From positions 1 through 64,000 of the forward strand of contig CACWOZ010000009.1 in the NCBI GenBank assembly GCA_902762655.1: a DNA stretch of 64,000 bases, in the 5' to 3' direction. Each line of letters opens with the position of its first letter. Position 1 is the stretch's first letter. Below, in pieces: positions 39,105 through 48,702 of this stretch. The stretch is from an uncultured Bacteroidia bacterium (GTDB lineage: Bacteria; Bacteroidota; Bacteroidia; Bacteroidales; UBA932). Position numbers and translations under genes: made by a program. The notes under the pieces are model-generated. The model saw only the letters and a list, made by a program, of their open reading frames with translations, did no database searches and was not told the DNA's origin.

Positions 39105-42100
39105 ATGATAATGACCAAGTACAATATTGTTATGTCTATACTCGCATCCCTGCTTTTTCTATCAATGGCCACGGCGCCTGCAGATTCGCTCGTTGCACGT
39201 TTCCAGGAGCCCGAGAGGGCTGCCAGACCTTTCGTCTGGTGGCACTGGATGGACGGAGAAGTGTCGCTGGAAGGTATTAGGAAGGATCTCGAATGGATGG
39301 ATGCGGTCGGCATAGCCGGATTCCATCAGTTCGACGCCGGCGGAGTGAATATGCCTAAGGCGGCGCCTTTCAAGAGGCCTTATCTCTCCGACAGTTGGAA
39401 GGAGGCTTATCGCTATGCAGTGCGTCTTGCAGATTCTCTGGGGATGGAGATGACTGTCGCAAGCGCTCCGGGCTGGAGCAGCACCGGCGGCCCCTGGGTC
39501 ACGCCCGAGGATGCCATGAAGAAGCTTGAATGGCAGACGATAGATTTGAAGGGAGGTGCCGTGCATGTTAAGCTGCCGGCTCTTACCATGGTGACGGGTC
39601 CTTATCAGGATATTCCCCTGAGGCATGAATCCAAGGCCGCTCCATCCTTCGGATACGATGTGGCTCTGGTTGCAGTGAAACTGCCTGATGCAGAGAAGAG
39701 TATGGAAGAATTGGGCGCAAGGGTCAGCAGGGATGAAGACAAATGCATTACAGTGGAATTCCCCAGAAAAACAACCATTCTTTCTTTCAATCTGCAAAGC
39801 CTTCCTACCGGAATCCGCCCACGCGAGGGGGACTTTTACGGCCCTAACGAGATACAGTGCAGCAACAACGGAAAGGTCTGGAAAACAATCGCCAGGATTC
39901 CCAAGTCGCCCCAGGATTTCACGACCATGAACATCCCTGCCACGAAGGCTCGGTTCTTCCGTGTGAAAGGCGAGCATATCCTTGATTTAAAGCTGTTTAC
40001 GGTCGGCAGCCTGGAACATGTCGAAGAGAAGGCAGGCTTTGCGAACTGCTACGATTTCAACCGCTTTGACACGCCCGTGGTAGAGAAGGATACCTATCCT
40101 GCCCAGGGGGATGTGCTGGTGTTGTCCGGAAAGATGGGTGCCGACGGAGTGCTCGATTGCGAACTTCCTGATGGGCGCTGGCGCATCTACCGTTTCGGTG
40201 CATCTCTTACCGGCAAGATGAATCATCCGGCATCTCCTAACGCAACAGGCCTTGAAGTGGACAAACTCGACAAGGATGCCTGGAGCCGATATTTCCATAA
40301 GTATATAGATATGTACAGGGATGCAGCGGGGGGAATGCTAGGAGAGAAAGGCATAACGCACATGCTTGTGGACAGTTACGAGGCCGGCCCAGCTACTTGG
40401 ACGCCATCCCTCCCCGAAGAGTTCAAAACCCGCCGAGGCTACGACCTGTTTCCATGGATGCCTGTATTAACTGGCCAGATTATTGAAAGTTCTGCCCGCA
40501 GCGAGCAATTCTTACGCGACTGGAGACAGACCATAGGTGAATTGTTTACAGAGAATTACAACCGTCTCAACGAGATAATCGCCGAGTACGGTATGAAGGG
40601 AACATATATCGAGTCTCACGAAACAGGACGTGCTTTTCAAGGAGACGGTATGGATGCGAAGAAGAATGCCAGCGTGCCGATGTCGGCAATCTGGATGACA
40701 AACAGTTTCTCTGGTTCCATGCTGGCATCCGCTATTTCGGATATACGGGAGAGCGCTTCGGTCGCCCACATTTATGGACAGAATATCTGCGCAGCCGAAT
40801 CTTTCACCGTGAATGGCGACGGGAAGTGCGCCTACACGTACTATCCCGGCAATATAAAAATGATTGCAGATGCTGCCATGGCCAGCGGCCTGAACCGTTT
40901 TGTCATACACGATTCAGCATCGCAACCATCGGATGATTACCTGCCGGGACTTGGCCTCTTCAAATATGGCCAGTGGTTCCACAGAAATGAGACCTGGGCG
41001 CCTTATGCGAAGGTTTGGACAGATTATCTCGCACGCAGTTGCCAGATGATGCAGACCGGATGCAATGTGGCTGATATACTGCTGTTCTATGGTGAAGATA
41101 CCAATGCCACCTCGGAATATGGGGGAGAGTATCTGGAGATGCTTCCTCATATTCCTGCAGGATACAACTTTGACTATGCCAGTCCTGATGTTATTATGAA
41201 TATGGTCCGGGCAGAGGACGGTCGTCTGGTTACGGATAGCGGACAGAATTACCGCATCCTTGTCCTGGGTGGTTCATGCAAACGTAATTTGTCCGAAAAG
41301 ATGAATGCCCGGATTGCATCCTTTATCTCGCAGGGTGTGCCTGTCTGCTATGAGGATGAACTTGCTGAATCCCTTAAACTTGCGGGTATTAAGCCGGATG
41401 TGGAGATTGGCTCTGCGTCCGGAGTCTGGAACAATGGCATGATCTACGGCGGCAACGTTGCCAGGAACCACCGTGGCCACGACGCCACTCTCGCCGGCAT
41501 ACAGTTCGTGCACCGGGTCTGTCATTCTGAGCGAAGCGAAGAATCTGCGGATATATACTGGCTCTGCAACTTTACCGGCGCTGACTGGCAGGGAGATGTC
41601 AGATTCCGCGACGGTGGAAGCAATGTCGCAATCTTCAATCCGGAGACTGGGGAGGCATTCAAAGCATCAGGCAAAGTGTGTCTGAAGGCCGGCGACGCCC
41701 TTTTCTTCGTCCTTACAGACAAGCCCCTTGACATTCCCGATGCTGTTCCTGCATTCAAGACATCTGAAATCCTCACCCTGGACAGATACTGGGATGTGGA
41801 ATTCAAGCAGAAAGGGGGAGAGTGTGCGCTTGAGACCTTCTCCACCCTTAATGACTGGAGCACCAACAGCGATCCTGTCGTTAAGTATTTCTCCGGGACG
41901 GCCAACTACAGGAGTTCATTCTGCGTGCCGGCAGGGAGTTTGAATGGCCTTGATGAATGTCGCCTGGACCTCGGAAACGTGCAGGTAATGGCAGAACTCA
42001 TAATTAATGGACATAATGCCGGAGTGCTCTGGCGCGGTCCGTACATTTCCGGAAATATCCTTCCATACCTTAAGGAAGGAGAGAATACGATAGAAGTAAA

Positions 42101-42251
42101 TGTTACTAACCTCTGGGTTAACCGTATGATAGGGGACAGGCAGCGCGGTGAGAAGCCGGTTACCAATGTCCGCCGTTTCTACAATGCCGGAGACAAACTC
42201 CTGTCTTCCGGCCTGCTCGGCCCTGTCAAACTTATTGGATACAGCGAATAA
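39105..42251 (+). CDS. GH106 alpha-L-rhamnosidase
   Basis: Up to 1048 residues. Signal peptide (IVMSILASLLFLSMATAPAD). GH106 start ARPFVWWHWMDGEVSLEGIR, KDLEWMDAVGIAGFHQFDAG, then SAPGWSSTGGPWVTPEDAMK, DSYEAGPATWTPSLPEEFKT, GMKGTYIESHETGRAFQGDG, AESFTVNGDGKCAYTYYPGN, and a C-terminal beta-sandwich (VKYFSGTANYRSSFCVP). It removes alpha-L-rhamnose from pectic or glycoside substrates. The start is ambiguous (39105, 39111 or 39132) because the promoter box is immediately upstream. A 27-bp repeat (41520-41546) is inserted in frame as CHSERSEES. The antiporter gene follows without a gap. Confidence 0.85.
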   Translation: MIMTKYNIVMSILASLLFLSMATAPADSLVARFQEPERAARPFVWWHWMDGEVSLEGIRKDLEWMDAVGIAGFHQFDAGGVNMPKAAPFKRPYLSDSWKEAYRYAVRLADSLGMEMTVASAPGWSSTGGPWVTPEDAMKKLEWQTIDLKGGAVHVKLPALTMVTGPYQDIPLRHESKAAPSFGYDVALVAVKLPDAEKSMEELGARVSRDEDKCITVEFPRKTTILSFNLQSLPTGIRPREGDFYGPNEIQCSNNGKVWKTIARIPKSPQDFTTMNIPATKARFFRVKGEHILDLKLFTVGSLEHVEEKAGFANCYDFNRFDTPVVEKDTYPAQGDVLVLSGKMGADGVLDCELPDGRWRIYRFGASLTGKMNHPASPNATGLEVDKLDKDAWSRYFHKYIDMYRDAAGGMLGEKGITHMLVDSYEAGPATWTPSLPEEFKTRRGYDLFPWMPVLTGQIIESSARSEQFLRDWRQTIGELFTENYNRLNEIIAEYGMKGTYIESHETGRAFQGDGMDAKKNASVPMSAIWMTNSFSGSMLASAISDIRESASVAHIYGQNICAAESFTVNGDGKCAYTYYPGNIKMIADAAMASGLNRFVIHDSASQPSDDYLPGLGLFKYGQWFHRNETWAPYAKVWTDYLARSCQMMQTGCNVADILLFYGEDTNATSEYGGEYLEMLPHIPAGYNFDYASPDVIMNMVRAEDGRLVTDSGQNYRILVLGGSCKRNLSEKMNARIASFISQGVPVCYEDELAESLKLAGIKPDVEIGSASGVWNNGMIYGGNVARNHRGHDATLAGIQFVHRVCHSERSEESADIYWLCNFTGADWQGDVRFRDGGSNVAIFNPETGEAFKASGKVCLKAGDALFFVLTDKPLDIPDAVPAFKTSEILTLDRYWDVEFKQKGGECALETFSTLNDWSTNSDPVVKYFSGTANYRSSFCVPAGSLNGLDECRLDLGNVQVMAELIINGHNAGVLWRGPYISGNILPYLKEGENTIEVNVTNLWVNRMIGDRQRGEKPVTNVRRFYNAGDKLLSSGLLGPVKLIGYSE
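41520..41546. repeat. 27-bp REP-like repeat inside the GH106 gene
   Basis: Starts TGTCATTCTGAGCGAAGCGA, ends AGAATCT; ATTCT/AGAAT can pair. Translated as CHSERSEES in a loop between the catalytic part and the C-terminal domain. Same family as 24079-24106 and 962-988. Confidence 0.65.
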
Positions 42252-44504
42252 ATGTCTGACGAACTCAATCTTGTACGCGATCTTGCAGTTATCCTTATCT
42301 CCGCAGGAATCTTTACTATTATATCAAAGGCTCTCAAGCAGCCCCTGATCCTCGGTTATATCATCGCAGGCTTCCTGATCGGGCCTCATGTAAAGTTCTT
42401 CTTCAATATCTCGAGCGCCGAAGCGGTGCATCAGTGGTCGGAGATTGGTTTGATTTTCATGATGTTCGGTCTAGGCCTGGAATTCAGTTTCAAGAAACTC
42501 CTCAAGGTGGGCAGCGGGGCTCTTGTTACTGCCGGGACCAAGTTCGTAGGAGTATTCGTAATAGGTTTTATCGTAGGACAGGCCTTGTCCTGGACTGTAA
42601 TGGAGAGCATCTTCCTGGCCGGTCTTATGTCGATGTCATCTACTGCGGTCGTGCTTAAATCTTACGACGATATGGGCCTCAAGAACAAGCCATATGCCGG
42701 GCTCGTTTTCGGAACCCTTGTTGTTGAAGACCTGATAGCTATCTTGCTGATGGTGCTGCTTTCTACGATGGCTGTTTCGAATCAGTTTGCCGGTGGCGAA
42801 CTGGTGGGCGCCCTCACTAAACTTGTGTTCTTCATCATCCTGGTGTTCGTGGTGGGCATCTATCTGATTCCTACTATCCTTAAAAAAGCCCGCAAGTATC
42901 TTAATGATGAGATACTCCTGCTGGTCAGCATAGGTCTTTGCTTCGCCATGGTTTCCATCGCATCAGCAGCAGGGTTTTCATCCGCACTTGGCGCCTTCGT
43001 AATGGGCAGCATACTGGCAGAGACAATGGAAAGTGAGCATATCGAGCATCTGGTAAGCCCTATCAAAGACCTCTTCGGTGCCATCTTCTTTGTTTCGGTA
43101 GGTATGATGATTGCGCCGGAAATTATCCTGCATAACTGGTTCATCATCCTGATTCTCGCGGTGCTTGTAATCTTAACGCATATCGTTTTCAGCGCTGCAG
43201 GTATCCTGCTGACTGGCAATGGGTTTGAGAATTCCGTCCATACTGGCTTCAGCCTTGCGCAACTGGGTGAATTCGGCTTCATCATCGCCAGCGTCGGCGT
43301 TTCCCTTGGGGTGATGCGGGACTTCATCTACCCCGTGATAGTTGCCGTGTCAGTGATAACTACATTTACGACGCCTTATATGATAAGGCTGGCGGGCCCT
43401 GCCTATTCTTTGCTTCAGAAGAAACTGCCAGAGGGCGCCTTGAACCGCCTGAACCAGATGGAACGCACGAGCAATTCGTCGGCCGCAGAAAGGAGCGACT
43501 GGCATAAACTTCTTTCGGCTTATTTCGTTCGCATCCTCCTCTACAGCGTCATCCTGGTTGCATTGATGATAGCTTCACGCACCTTACTGGAGCCGCTGGT
43601 AGGCGGTTTGCTGCCGGATCTGAGCAAGTTCATACAAAATCTCATCACTGTGAGCATTACCCTAGCGGTCATGGCTCCTCTGTTGTATGGCCTTGCCGTC
43701 AATAAGGGGAGTGCGGATGTGTATGCAAAGAGACTGATGAAGGCTAAACCATCCAACAGCTGGCCTATCATGGGGCTGCTTCTGGGGCGTTTCTTCCTGG
43801 CTATCGCATTTGTACTTGTGGTGATTTCCACCCACTTCGACCTTGCTGGATGGACGGCGCTGTTACTGATCCTAGGTGGTGTCGTGTTCTTTTTGATATC
43901 AAGACACCGTGTGCGCGAGCGCAGCACTTCGATGGAGAGCAAGTTCTTCGACAATCTCAACGCAAAGGAGACGCTGGCACGCAAGAACGCCCCGGTGACG
44001 GCCTCTATCAGGGCCAAGATGGCGGGATACGACGTTCATCTCGACAAGGTGAAGGTTTCGGCCGATTCTTCCTATATAGGGATGATGCTCAAGGAGATAC
44101 CCATACGCGACGAGTCTGGTGCCAATGTGATCAAGATTACCCGCGGCAACCACAGCATCCTTGTTCCCGACGGAAACGAGAAGGTCTATCCGGGCGATGA
44201 ACTGCTGACGGTAGGAACCGAAGAACAGTTGGAGGCATTGAGGAAGATGTTCGATGCCTCTCTCGTCGCCACTACCGAAGATAAATTGGAGTTCAATGTC
44301 GAGCCCGTAGAAGTAAAAGGGAACTCTTATCTGCAGGGAGTAAGTTTGAAATCCCTCGATATACGCAAGTCAAACTGCATGGTAATCAGCGTGCTGCGTG
44401 GCAACGACATGATTATCAACCCTCGCGCTGATATCGTCTTTGAATCCGGGGATGTCGTCTGGATAGCCGGAGACACTGCTTCGGTGGAGTATTTGAAAGG
44501 GTAG
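42252..44504 (+). CDS. CPA2-type monovalent cation:proton antiporter (KefB/KefC-like) with TrkA_C domain
   Basis: 750 residues, inner membrane. About 12 transmembrane helices in the first 400 residues (DLAVILISAGIFTIISKALK, LIFMMFGLGLEFSFKKLLK, LVFGTLVVEDLIAILLMVLL), followed by a further membrane part (ILLYSVILVALMIASRTLLE, LGRFFLAIAFVLVVISTHFD), then cytoplasmic regulatory TrkA_C domains (ISVLRGNDMIINPRADIVFE, SGDVVWIAGDT). No complete Rossmann TrkA_N domain is apparent. It exchanges K+ or Na+ for H+. The ATG follows the GH106 stop directly, so read-through from that gene is likely. Confidence 0.88.
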   Translation: MSDELNLVRDLAVILISAGIFTIISKALKQPLILGYIIAGFLIGPHVKFFFNISSAEAVHQWSEIGLIFMMFGLGLEFSFKKLLKVGSGALVTAGTKFVGVFVIGFIVGQALSWTVMESIFLAGLMSMSSTAVVLKSYDDMGLKNKPYAGLVFGTLVVEDLIAILLMVLLSTMAVSNQFAGGELVGALTKLVFFIILVFVVGIYLIPTILKKARKYLNDEILLLVSIGLCFAMVSIASAAGFSSALGAFVMGSILAETMESEHIEHLVSPIKDLFGAIFFVSVGMMIAPEIILHNWFIILILAVLVILTHIVFSAAGILLTGNGFENSVHTGFSLAQLGEFGFIIASVGVSLGVMRDFIYPVIVAVSVITTFTTPYMIRLAGPAYSLLQKKLPEGALNRLNQMERTSNSSAAERSDWHKLLSAYFVRILLYSVILVALMIASRTLLEPLVGGLLPDLSKFIQNLITVSITLAVMAPLLYGLAVNKGSADVYAKRLMKAKPSNSWPIMGLLLGRFFLAIAFVLVVISTHFDLAGWTALLLILGGVVFFLISRHRVRERSTSMESKFFDNLNAKETLARKNAPVTASIRAKMAGYDVHLDKVKVSADSSYIGMMLKEIPIRDESGANVIKITRGNHSILVPDGNEKVYPGDELLTVGTEEQLEALRKMFDASLVATTEDKLEFNVEPVEVKGNSYLQGVSLKSLDIRKSNCMVISVLRGNDMIINPRADIVFESGDVVWIAGDTASVEYLKG

Positions 44505-44505
44505 T

Positions 44506-45000
44506 TTATAGCAACTTCATCGCTATATATGCGCACGCCTCCGCGTCGGCAAGGGCGTGGTGATGGTTGGTAAGGTCGTATCCGCAGGCGGCTGCTACCG
44601 TTTGGAGTTGGTGGTTGGGAAGAATATGGCCGAAATGCCTGCGCGATGCAGCCATGGTGTCGTAGAAGCAGTAATCGGGATAATCCATCCGATATATTTG
44701 GAATACAGCTTTAAGACAGCCTTCATCGAAGCGGGCGTTGTGCGACACCAGTGGCAGGCCCTCGATTTTGGGAGCGATTTCCTCCCAGATGTACGGGAAC
44801 ACCGGCGCATCTTCCGTGTCTTCGGGGCTAAGCCCGTGCACCCTCTGGCAAAACCACTGATAATACTCCGGCTCCGGGTGAATAAGGCTGTAGAACGAAT
44901 CCACAATCTCCCCGCCGCGAACGACCACCACCCCGACGCTGCATACGCTGCAGGGCTGCTCATTCGCCGTCTCGAAGTCTATTGCTGCGAAATCGGTCAT
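44506..45000 (-). CDS. DnaQ-like 3'-5' exonuclease (DEDDh)
   Basis: 164 residues, a stand-alone DNA polymerase III epsilon-type domain. Exo I FAAIDFETA (D8, E10), Exo II LVSHNARFDEGCL, Exo III HHHALADAEACAYIAMKL (His and Asp). The compact size fits Bacteroidota 'exonuclease domain' proteins that proofread or repair DNA, or trim RNA. It is convergent with the antiporter (1 bp apart). The region upstream has the 51-bp tandem repeat. Confidence 0.87.
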   Translation of the reverse strand: MTDFAAIDFETANEQPCSVCSVGVVVVRGGEIVDSFYSLIHPEPEYYQWFCQRVHGLSPEDTEDAPVFPYIWEEIAPKIEGLPLVSHNARFDEGCLKAVFQIYRMDYPDYCFYDTMAASRRHFGHILPNHQLQTVAAACGYDLTNHHHALADAEACAYIAMKLL

Positions 45001-45027
45001 AATCTCCTAATCTAAATACTGTTTTTT

Positions 45028-45160
45028 TGCATACATCTCCCTTAAAATCGCCGGACTTGTATGCAAAACCGGCCATTCTGCATACATCCCCCTTCGAATC
45101 AGCCGACTTGTATGCAAAACCGCCCTTTCTGCATACATCTCCCTCTGAATTGTCCGGAGC
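45028..45160. repeat. 51-bp palindromic tandem repeat, 2.6 copies
   Basis: Units start TGCATACATC at 45028, 45079 and 45130, with period 51; the third is cut short. Each complete unit contains TTGTATGCAAAA, complementary to TTTTTGCATACA at the beginning, so every unit can fold into a hairpin. Codons look unconstrained although one frame is open. It lies between the exonuclease and the terminator of the next gene. Confidence 0.75.
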
Positions 45161-45176
45161 CCACAAGAAGATGTTC

Positions 45177-45210
45177 AAAAAAAGCGGCAAGGTCAAAGCC
45201 CTGCCGCTTT
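45177..45210 (-). terminator. intrinsic terminator of the 45216 gene
   Basis: On the minus strand AAAGCGGCAGGG and CCTTGCCGCTTT form a 10-12-bp stem followed by TTTTTTTGAAC. It lies 6 bp after the stop codon. Confidence 0.8.
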
Positions 45211-45215
45211 AAAAC

Positions 45216-45779
45216 TTATTTGTTCGCAAATGCTGCGAGGTTGATGCCGATGCCTCCGTATATGGCGAAGGGGGTGTAGCAAAAGTTGATGCTGAACCAC
45301 TTGATGGGCTGGACGGAGATGCCGCCGCCATAGTTGAAGTAGTGCGTGCGGGACCCCTTCGTTACATCATAAGGATGATACCAGGAAGGGGAGTCGTCGG
45401 TGTCCAGATACATTTCGTCGCCGCGGGTAAGGCCTTCGTTGGTCTGGGCATAGCCGACAAGTGGCATTACCCTGAGCCAGGGAAGAATTGGAATCTGGTA
45501 ACCAAGATGGACGCAAATCGCCACGTGATCTTCCCAGTCGGTGTCTTTGACCCTGTGATCGAAACGATGCTCGGGACCGAACTTGACCAGATCAATATAT
45601 CCGCCGTAAATCAACGCATTGGCCCCGGATCCTATGCCTTCATACTTGGTTCCTGTACCCACTTGTCCCAAAGACAAACCAGCCTCTACACGACCGTTGT
45701 TGCTGGAAAAATCAAACCACTGTGCATAAGCAGCACTCGTCGACAAAACAAGCACTGCAATCAGTATTATCTTTTTCAT
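45216..45779 (-). CDS. putative outer-membrane beta-barrel protein
   Basis: 187 residues. Clear signal peptide (MKKIILIAVLVLSTSAAYAQ), then amphipathic strand-like segments with many Gly and aromatic residues (GRVEAGLSLGQVGTGTKYEG, VAICVHLGYQIPILPWLRVM, YFNYGGGISVQPIKWFSIN, FAIYGGIGINLAAFANK), as in small 8-stranded outer-membrane barrels. The family is unknown to me. Its own terminator is at 45177-45210. The HerA-like gene ends 3 bp upstream of its start, so they are co-transcribed. Confidence 0.65.
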   Translation of the reverse strand: MKKIILIAVLVLSTSAAYAQWFDFSSNNGRVEAGLSLGQVGTGTKYEGIGSGANALIYGGYIDLVKFGPEHRFDHRVKDTDWEDHVAICVHLGYQIPILPWLRVMPLVGYAQTNEGLTRGDEMYLDTDDSPSWYHPYDVTKGSRTHYFNYGGGISVQPIKWFSINFCYTPFAIYGGIGINLAAFANK

Positions 45780-45782
45780 CTT

Positions 45783-47378
45783 CTATTTCAATAAGTTGCC
45801 AAGAATGGAACGGGTCAAAGTGCGTGTAGCAGTGCTGGTCGCACTCTTGATAGCCTTGTTGGCGATATCTTTGCCACTGTTGGACTTGGACTTCTTGCCG
45901 GTAACGGAATTCGCCACTGCCGTCCCGACGGATGCCGTGACACTGGTGATAACCGCACCGGCCGCAGCTTTTGCTATCTTGCTGAAGATGCTGGTCGTGC
46001 CCTTCGAGTTGCCGTTTACCTTTGCGGCCTTCTCGCTCTTGACTTTCTGTTCCTCCACAGCCGCAGCCTGGGCTTCCTGCTCCTCGGCTGCGCGCTGGGC
46101 ATCTGCCAGCAGAACCTCGAATGCGCTTTCGCGATCGATGGGGTTGTCGTACTTTCCGGCAATCATCGAGGAGTTGATAAGTTGCTTGCGCTGAGCCTCC
46201 GTGATTGCTCCGATCTGACTGAGAGGGAAAAGGATCTTTGCACGCTGGACAATCTGGGGAGCGCCCTTCTCGTCAAGGAAGGACACGAGCGCTTCACCGG
46301 TGCCAAGTTCCATAATCGCGTCAGCGGTCTTGAATGAAGGGTTGGCGCGGAATGTTTCGGCAGCGGTTTTGACGGCCTTCTGGTCTTTGGGAGTATATGC
46401 ACGAAGGGCGTGCTGCACACGGTTGCCGAGCTGTCCGAGAATAGATTCAGGGATGTCGGTAGGGGACTGGGTGATGAAGTAAACGCCAACGCCCTTCGAC
46501 CGGATCAGGCGTACCACTTGTTCAATCTTGTCCACCAGAGCCTTGGGGGTCTCGTCGAAGAGGGTATGGGCCTCGTCGAAGAAGAACACGAACTTGGGCA
46601 GATCCATGTCTCCGACTTCCGGCAGTTTGGAATATATCTCCGAAAGCAGCCAGAGCAGGAAGGTGGAGTAGAGCTTGGGATTCTGCATAAGTTTGTCGGC
46701 CTCAAGCACGCTGAGAATGCCTTTGCCGTTGTTGGTCTGGAGAAGATCATAGATGTCGAAGGCGGGCTCGCCGAAGAATTTCTCGGCTCCCTGGCTTTCA
46801 AGGCTCAGCAAAGCCCTCTGGATAGCTCCGACGCTGCCGTCCGTGACGTTTCCATAGACCGTCTTGTATTCAGCCGCATGCTCGGAAACGTAGTTCACCA
46901 TGGCGCGGAGGTCCTTCAGGTCGAGCAGCAGCAGGCCCTTGTCGTCCGCAACGCGGAAGATGATGTCCATCACGCCGCTCTGCACTTCGTTCAGGCCGAG
47001 AAGCCGCGAGAGAAGCATAGGGCCCATGTTGGAGATGGTCGTGCGCATGGGATGTCCCTGTTCGCCGAAGACGTCGTAGAGGCGCACGGGGCAGCCCGCG
47101 AACTGGGGATTCTCGATACCGAACTCGGGCATTCTCTTCTCTATGAAACCGCTGAGAGCTCCCGGCTGGCTGACGCCGCTGAGATCTCCTTTCATGTCTG
47201 CCATGAAACAGGGAACGCCTGCCTGGCTGAATGTCTCGGCCAGAACCTGGAGGGTGACGGTTTTACCCGTACCGGTGGCGCCGGCGATGAGTCCGTGGCG
47301 GTTGGCCATCTTACCGCATATCGAAATAGGGCCTTCTTGGCAATGGGCGACGTAGAGCCCGCGTGTGGAATCTAGCAT
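45783..47378 (-). CDS. HerA/DUF853-family ATPase
   Basis: 531 residues. FtsK/HerA-type ATPase: Walker A GLIAGATGTGKTVTL (about 30-44), Walker B FVFFFDEAHTLFDE, then VRLIRSKGVGVYFITQSPTD and arginine-rich RVQHALRAYTPKDQ. It corresponds to the DUF853 'helicase HerA-like' group of E. coli YjgR type. The C-terminal ~100 residues are low-complexity Ala/Ser/Lys (TTSIFSKIAKAAAGAVITSV). It hydrolyses ATP; DNA translocation is inferred from the family. It precedes a small beta-barrel gene on the same strand. Confidence 0.88.
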   Translation of the reverse strand: MLDSTRGLYVAHCQEGPISICGKMANRHGLIAGATGTGKTVTLQVLAETFSQAGVPCFMADMKGDLSGVSQPGALSGFIEKRMPEFGIENPQFAGCPVRLYDVFGEQGHPMRTTISNMGPMLLSRLLGLNEVQSGVMDIIFRVADDKGLLLLDLKDLRAMVNYVSEHAAEYKTVYGNVTDGSVGAIQRALLSLESQGAEKFFGEPAFDIYDLLQTNNGKGILSVLEADKLMQNPKLYSTFLLWLLSEIYSKLPEVGDMDLPKFVFFFDEAHTLFDETPKALVDKIEQVVRLIRSKGVGVYFITQSPTDIPESILGQLGNRVQHALRAYTPKDQKAVKTAAETFRANPSFKTADAIMELGTGEALVSFLDEKGAPQIVQRAKILFPLSQIGAITEAQRKQLINSSMIAGKYDNPIDRESAFEVLLADAQRAAEEQEAQAAAVEEQKVKSEKAAKVNGNSKGTTSIFSKIAKAAAGAVITSVTASVGTAVANSVTGKKSKSNSGKDIANKAIKSATSTATRTLTRSILGNLLK

Positions 47379-47409
47379 AATCGGTTATTTTTCTGCAATA
47401 TACGAAAAA

Positions 47410-48702
47410 TTATCTTTTCCCATGTTTCTTGTGGCCGTGCTTGTTCTTCTTTGAAACGATGTATCCGGCTGCAAGGGCAACGAGTGCAATTGCTATGATA
47501 ATGTAGGTCATGGAGTTGGCATTGTCTCCCTTCACGCGGGACCACATTGCGAGGAGTTTGTCGGTATCCTGGCCCCAGTCGTGTTCGAGAGCGCAGCGGT
47601 CGATGACGGCCTGGTCAGGATAGAGAACCGGATTGACGCGTACACTGTCGGCACCGGCGCCGAAGAAGTAGCTAAGGTTGATGGGTTCGTACTCATCGTC
47701 TATCTGGCTTTCAAGCACCTCGATGGCGCCGTTTGCCGCCACATAGCCGGTCTCCTCCATATTGCGGATTGCGATGTCGGGACGGCACATGAAGTCGATA
47801 AAATAACTTGCAGCCTTCACATTCTTGGCATATTTGGGGATTACCCAGCCGTCGAACCATACTGTGCTTCCTTCTTCGGGCACGATGTAGTCGAGGGATA
47901 CACCTACTTCTGCGGCCTCTTCAATGGCCCATACGGCATCGCCGCTCCAGTTGAGCGAAACGACTCCGCGGTCCTTTGTCATCTGCTCCTTGCCAAAATC
48001 GGCTTCCCAGCCCAGGACTCCGTCCTTGACCTGCTTGAGATAAGACTCCACGGCTGCAATCGACTCGTCGGAAGAATCCCACATGAGTTCCTGGAGAGTG
48101 ACGCTTCCTTCGGCGAGTTCCTTCTGCTTGAGATAGATGAGAACGGGACCGTAGACGTCGCGGGGAGCATCCTTGATGAGAATCCTGCCTGCGAACTTGG
48201 GGTTGCGGATGACATCCCATGTGCCGGCTTCCTCGGCAGTGACTTCCTTGGTATTGTAAAGGATGCCGGTGGTTCCCCACATATAGGGCACGGAATAATC
48301 GTTCGCATCGAACTTGGGATTGATCTCCCTGAACATCTTGAGCATGTAGGGAGATTTGTTCAGGGCGATGTAGTTGATGGAATCCGGGATGGACGCGAAG
48401 TCGAGGGGAAGGATGAGCCCTGTGTTGAGCATGCGCTCGATGATATAGTCGGAAGGGCAGACTACGTCGTAGTCCTCGTGGCCTTTCTCGATCTTGGAGA
48501 GCATGGTCTCGTTGACGTCGAAAGTCTGGTAGACGACTTTGATATCTTCGCCGGTCTGGGCCTTGTACCACTCTTCGAACTCGGGAAGCACCGACTCGTC
48601 GATATAGTCGGACCAGTTGTAGACCTTGAGAATCTGCTCACGGTTGGAGGAGCAGGATACGGCTGCGGCGATTACGGCCGCGATGGCAAGCAGTTTTTTC
48701 AT
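47410..48702 (-). CDS. potD: spermidine/putrescine-binding lipoprotein with C-terminal transmembrane helix
   Basis: 430 residues. Lipobox IAAAVSCSS (Cys17), then the PotD fold: LKVYNWSDYIDESVLPEFEE, VVCPSDYIIERMLNTGLILP, PYMWGTTGILYNTKEVT, LNWSGDAVWAIEEA, VPEEGSTVWFDGWVIPKYAK. Binds polyamines for the PotABC importer. Unusual: residues ~395-415 (SMTYIIIAIALVALAAGYIV) form a transmembrane helix with a basic tail (SKKNKHGHKKHGKR), so the binding protein may be anchored at both ends. It overlaps potC by 4 bp. Last gene of the operon. Confidence 0.9.
   Translation of the reverse strand: MKKLLAIAAVIAAAVSCSSNREQILKVYNWSDYIDESVLPEFEEWYKAQTGEDIKVVYQTFDVNETMLSKIEKGHEDYDVVCPSDYIIERMLNTGLILPLDFASIPDSINYIALNKSPYMLKMFREINPKFDANDYSVPYMWGTTGILYNTKEVTAEEAGTWDVIRNPKFAGRILIKDAPRDVYGPVLIYLKQKELAEGSVTLQELMWDSSDESIAAVESYLKQVKDGVLGWEADFGKEQMTKDRGVVSLNWSGDAVWAIEEAAEVGVSLDYIVPEEGSTVWFDGWVIPKYAKNVKAASYFIDFMCRPDIAIRNMEETGYVAANGAIEVLESQIDDEYEPINLSYFFGAGADSVRVNPVLYPDQAVIDRCALEHDWGQDTDKLLAMWSRVKGDNANSMTYIIIAIALVALAAGYIVSKKNKHGHKKHGKR

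Noticed and set aside
45028..45160. CRISPR array
   Set aside because: The units abut with a period of 51 bp, no unique spacers lie between them, and no cas genes occur in the window.
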